33,372 nt of DNA from Gammaproteobacteria bacterium (GTDB lineage: Bacteria; Pseudomonadota; Gammaproteobacteria; HK1), in assembly GCA_009937425.1 (NCBI GenBank), contig JAACFO010000035.1, positions 1 through 33,372 on the forward strand, given 5' to 3'. Below are positions 31,965 through 33,372 of this stretch, one piece after another; position 1 is the first letter of the stretch; every line of letters begins with the position of its first letter. The translations under genes and the position numbers were made by a program. The notes beneath the pieces are model-generated. The model searched no databases, was not told the DNA's origin, and was given only the letters and a program-made list of their open reading frames with translations.

Positions 31965-32825
31965 ATGGCAACGCTCCCGGATCTCACAACGCGCCTGTGC
32001 CGCATCTCTCAGGAACATTTCATCGATCCTTTCTCGCGGATCGAGTGGCCCGAGTCACTGGAACGCAATCAGTGGTTCATGAGTCCAGAGCTCATCTCCC
32101 TGCACGGAACCGAACACTTCGATGCTCTGGACGAGGAGCAGCAGAAGATCTTGAGTTTCTTCGAGCTCACCAACTTCTTCAGCATCAACATCCACGGCGA
32201 GCGCTTGCTCATCGAAGGGCTTGCGAAACGACTTTATCGCAAGCACACCGAGGTCGTGTCGCCCTACCTGCATCACTTTCTCGATGAAGAGAACAAGCAC
32301 ATGTTCTACTTCGGCCGCTTCTGCAATCAGTACGCGGGCAAAGTTTATGCGGATAAGAAACTCGCGGTGGAGCGTGACTACGCCGACGGCGAAGAGGAGT
32401 TTCTGTTCTTTGCCCGCGCAATGCTTTTCGAGGAGATGGTGGATGTCTACAACCGGCGCATGGCGAAGGATCAGCAGCTGGTGCCCATCTCACGGGAGAT
32501 CAACTGGCTGCACCATTTCGAGGAGGCGCGGCATCTGGTATTCGGACGCCGCATCGTCGAAGAACTGTTCGAAACTCACGCGGACAACTGGCCATCGGAC
32601 ATCAGGCAACGCATCGGTGATGAGTTGATGGGCTTTCTGGACGGGACTTGGAAAGAGTTCTTCAACCCCGAAGTCTACAAGGATGCGGATTTGCCAGACG
32701 CCTATGCCCTGCGTCGTGAGGTACTCGCCAATCAGGCGGTCGAAGCAAGAAGGAAGACTCTTTCCACGCGCTGCGGCCGCACGCTTTACAAGCTCGGACT
32801 GCTGACGCAGGAGAGTATCCAATGA
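31965..32825 (+). CDS. AurF-type di-iron N-oxygenase-like protein
   Basis: A 286-residue helical protein. The seven ligands of AurF (p-aminobenzoate N-oxygenase) appear in the correct order and spacing: Glu79 (HGERL), Glu109 and His112 (EENKH), Glu157 (FEEMVD), and His183, Glu187 and His190 (HHFEEARH). The third His (His183) distinguishes AurF-like enzymes from ordinary ferritin-like di-iron proteins. AurF-type enzymes oxidise amines to hydroxylamine, nitroso or nitro groups, and others hydroxylate. It lies next to a carrier protein gene, whose ATG overlaps this stop (ATGA), so the substrate may be carrier-bound. The amine-oxygenating activity is inferred. Confidence 0.85.
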   Translation: MATLPDLTTRLCRISQEHFIDPFSRIEWPESLERNQWFMSPELISLHGTEHFDALDEEQQKILSFFELTNFFSINIHGERLLIEGLAKRLYRKHTEVVSPYLHHFLDEENKHMFYFGRFCNQYAGKVYADKKLAVERDYADGEEEFLFFARAMLFEEMVDVYNRRMAKDQQLVPISREINWLHHFEEARHLVFGRRIVEELFETHADNWPSDIRQRIGDELMGFLDGTWKEFFNPEVYKDADLPDAYALRREVLANQAVEARRKTLSTRCGRTLYKLGLLTQESIQ

Positions 32826-33079
32826 GCACCGTAGCCGATACTCGTGACGCACTCCGGCGGTGGATAGCTGAGCAGAGCGGCAAGACTTCCTTCGAAAATC
32901 TTGCCGACGACACACCGCTTTTTCGAAGCGGCATTCTGAAATCCGTACAGATCAGCGACCTGATTCTCTACATCGAAGAGCTCGCCGGGCGTGCCGTGGA
33001 TGTGGAACAGATCAAACCGGGGGTATTCCGTGACATCGACAGCATCTTCCGCAGTTTTTTCGCCCACGACCATGCTTGA
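32822..33079 (+). CDS. Acyl/aminoacyl carrier protein-like protein
   Basis: An 85-residue four-helix carrier protein. The family's DSL site reads LKSV here, with Ser41 in the right place for 4'-phosphopantetheine but Lys40 instead of Asp. LFRSGILKS and the LILYIEELAGRAVD helix 2 to 3 region fit the fold. Its ATG overlaps the stop of the di-iron gene and its own stop is overlapped by the next start at 33072, so it is made in step with both. Length matches the small carrier proteins partnered with amino acid:carrier protein ligases. Whether Ser41 is actually modified is not shown. Confidence 0.8.
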   Translation: MSTVADTRDALRRWIAEQSGKTSFENLADDTPLFRSGILKSVQISDLILYIEELAGRAVDVEQIKPGVFRDIDSIFRSFFAHDHA

Positions 33080-33372
33080 CGGAGTGGAACCCCCTGCCGG
33101 CGCGAGTCACCGGGATCGCGGCCAGACTGTCTTGAGCGGCGATCTGCTCGACCTGGACACGCGCCTGGACGAAATCTTCACCGGTTGGGCACGCTGCTGG
33201 AAGGCCGCGGAGTACCGCTTTCCCGCCTGCGTCGAGGCCCGGTATCTGGAACGGCTCGATTATTTCCAGTCCTTCCCTCACCTGGCGACCTTTCCAGTGA
33301 CTTTGGACACCGAGCACGGCAACGTCGAAGAATTCGCGCGCGGGCAGGCCTGCGATCCGCAGGGCGCCGTCG
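33072..33372 (+). CDS. Amino acid:[carrier protein] ligase-like protein (partial, runs off the window)
   Basis: The first 100 residues of an ORF that continues past the window end. The segment EYRFPACVEARYLERLDYF then SFPHLATFP resembles the N-terminal part of the seryl-tRNA-synthetase-like amino acid:[carrier protein] ligases, which adenylate an amino acid and load it on a carrier protein instead of tRNA. The ATG at 33072 overlaps the carrier protein's stop (33077-33079) by 8 bases, which is typical of the pairing of these genes. The catalytic class II aaRS motifs lie beyond the window, so the call rests on a short match and context. Confidence 0.6.
   Translation, partial: MLDGVEPPAGASHRDRGQTVLSGDLLDLDTRLDEIFTGWARCWKAAEYRFPACVEARYLERLDYFQSFPHLATFPVTLDTEHGNVEEFARGQACDPQGAV

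Overview
This looks like a chromosomal segment from a GC-rich bacterium, most likely a gammaproteobacterium, though the taxon is inferred. The support is a MetA-type homoserine acyltransferase, an SrkA/YihE kinase, a DUF2238/YjdF protein, a CPXCG-type small protein, ChaC-like and TIGR02466-type proteins, and dense ATGA-coupled gene pairs. The unexpected content is coenzyme F420 metabolism, which is rare in Proteobacteria. I saw no tRNA, rRNA, CRISPR array, transposase or integrase.

Left part (1-5.9 kb): a hairpin-led duplicated leader precedes a close homologue of mycobacterial F420-dependent glucose-6-phosphate dehydrogenase (Fgd). It is followed by convergent cofC (F420 biosynthesis), two more luciferase-like oxidoreductases, a VOC protein, an M20-family carbamoylase/amidohydrolase and a tiny cysteine-rich protein. 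Fgd would make F420H2, CofC would help build the cofactor, and the other LLM proteins could consume it.

Middle (5.8-25 kb): a MAPEG-like protein, MetA, a class III aminotransferase and an outer-membrane beta-barrel protein. Next comes an envelope block: two paralogous MscS channels bracketing an AI-2E permease, a lipoprotein-like phospholipase D and an EEP-family phosphatase/nuclease. A reverse-strand run then holds an NAD-dependent epimerase, a ChaC cyclotransferase, a membrane-anchored coiled-coil protein, a 2OG-oxygenase-like protein and an SrkA-like kinase. After these are a D-2-hydroxyacid dehydrogenase, a DUF2238 protein and an MFS transporter.

Right part (25.3-33.4 kb): two small membrane genes, one of them a K+ channel, face a CDGSH iron-sulfur protein and a pirin. 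A 492-bp non-coding region with an excellent sigma-54 promoter match then leads into a tightly coupled operon that runs off the window end. It encodes an acyl-AMP ligase, an ICMT-like methyltransferase, a KAS III homologue with an altered active site, an AurF-type di-iron oxygenase with all seven expected ligands, a small acyl carrier protein and the start of an aminoacyl-tRNA-synthetase-like amino acid:carrier protein ligase. I propose a sigma-54-controlled pathway that loads an amino acid on a carrier protein, N-oxygenates (or hydroxylates) it and joins it to an acyl chain. This is the best candidate for an undescribed system here; the product is unknown.
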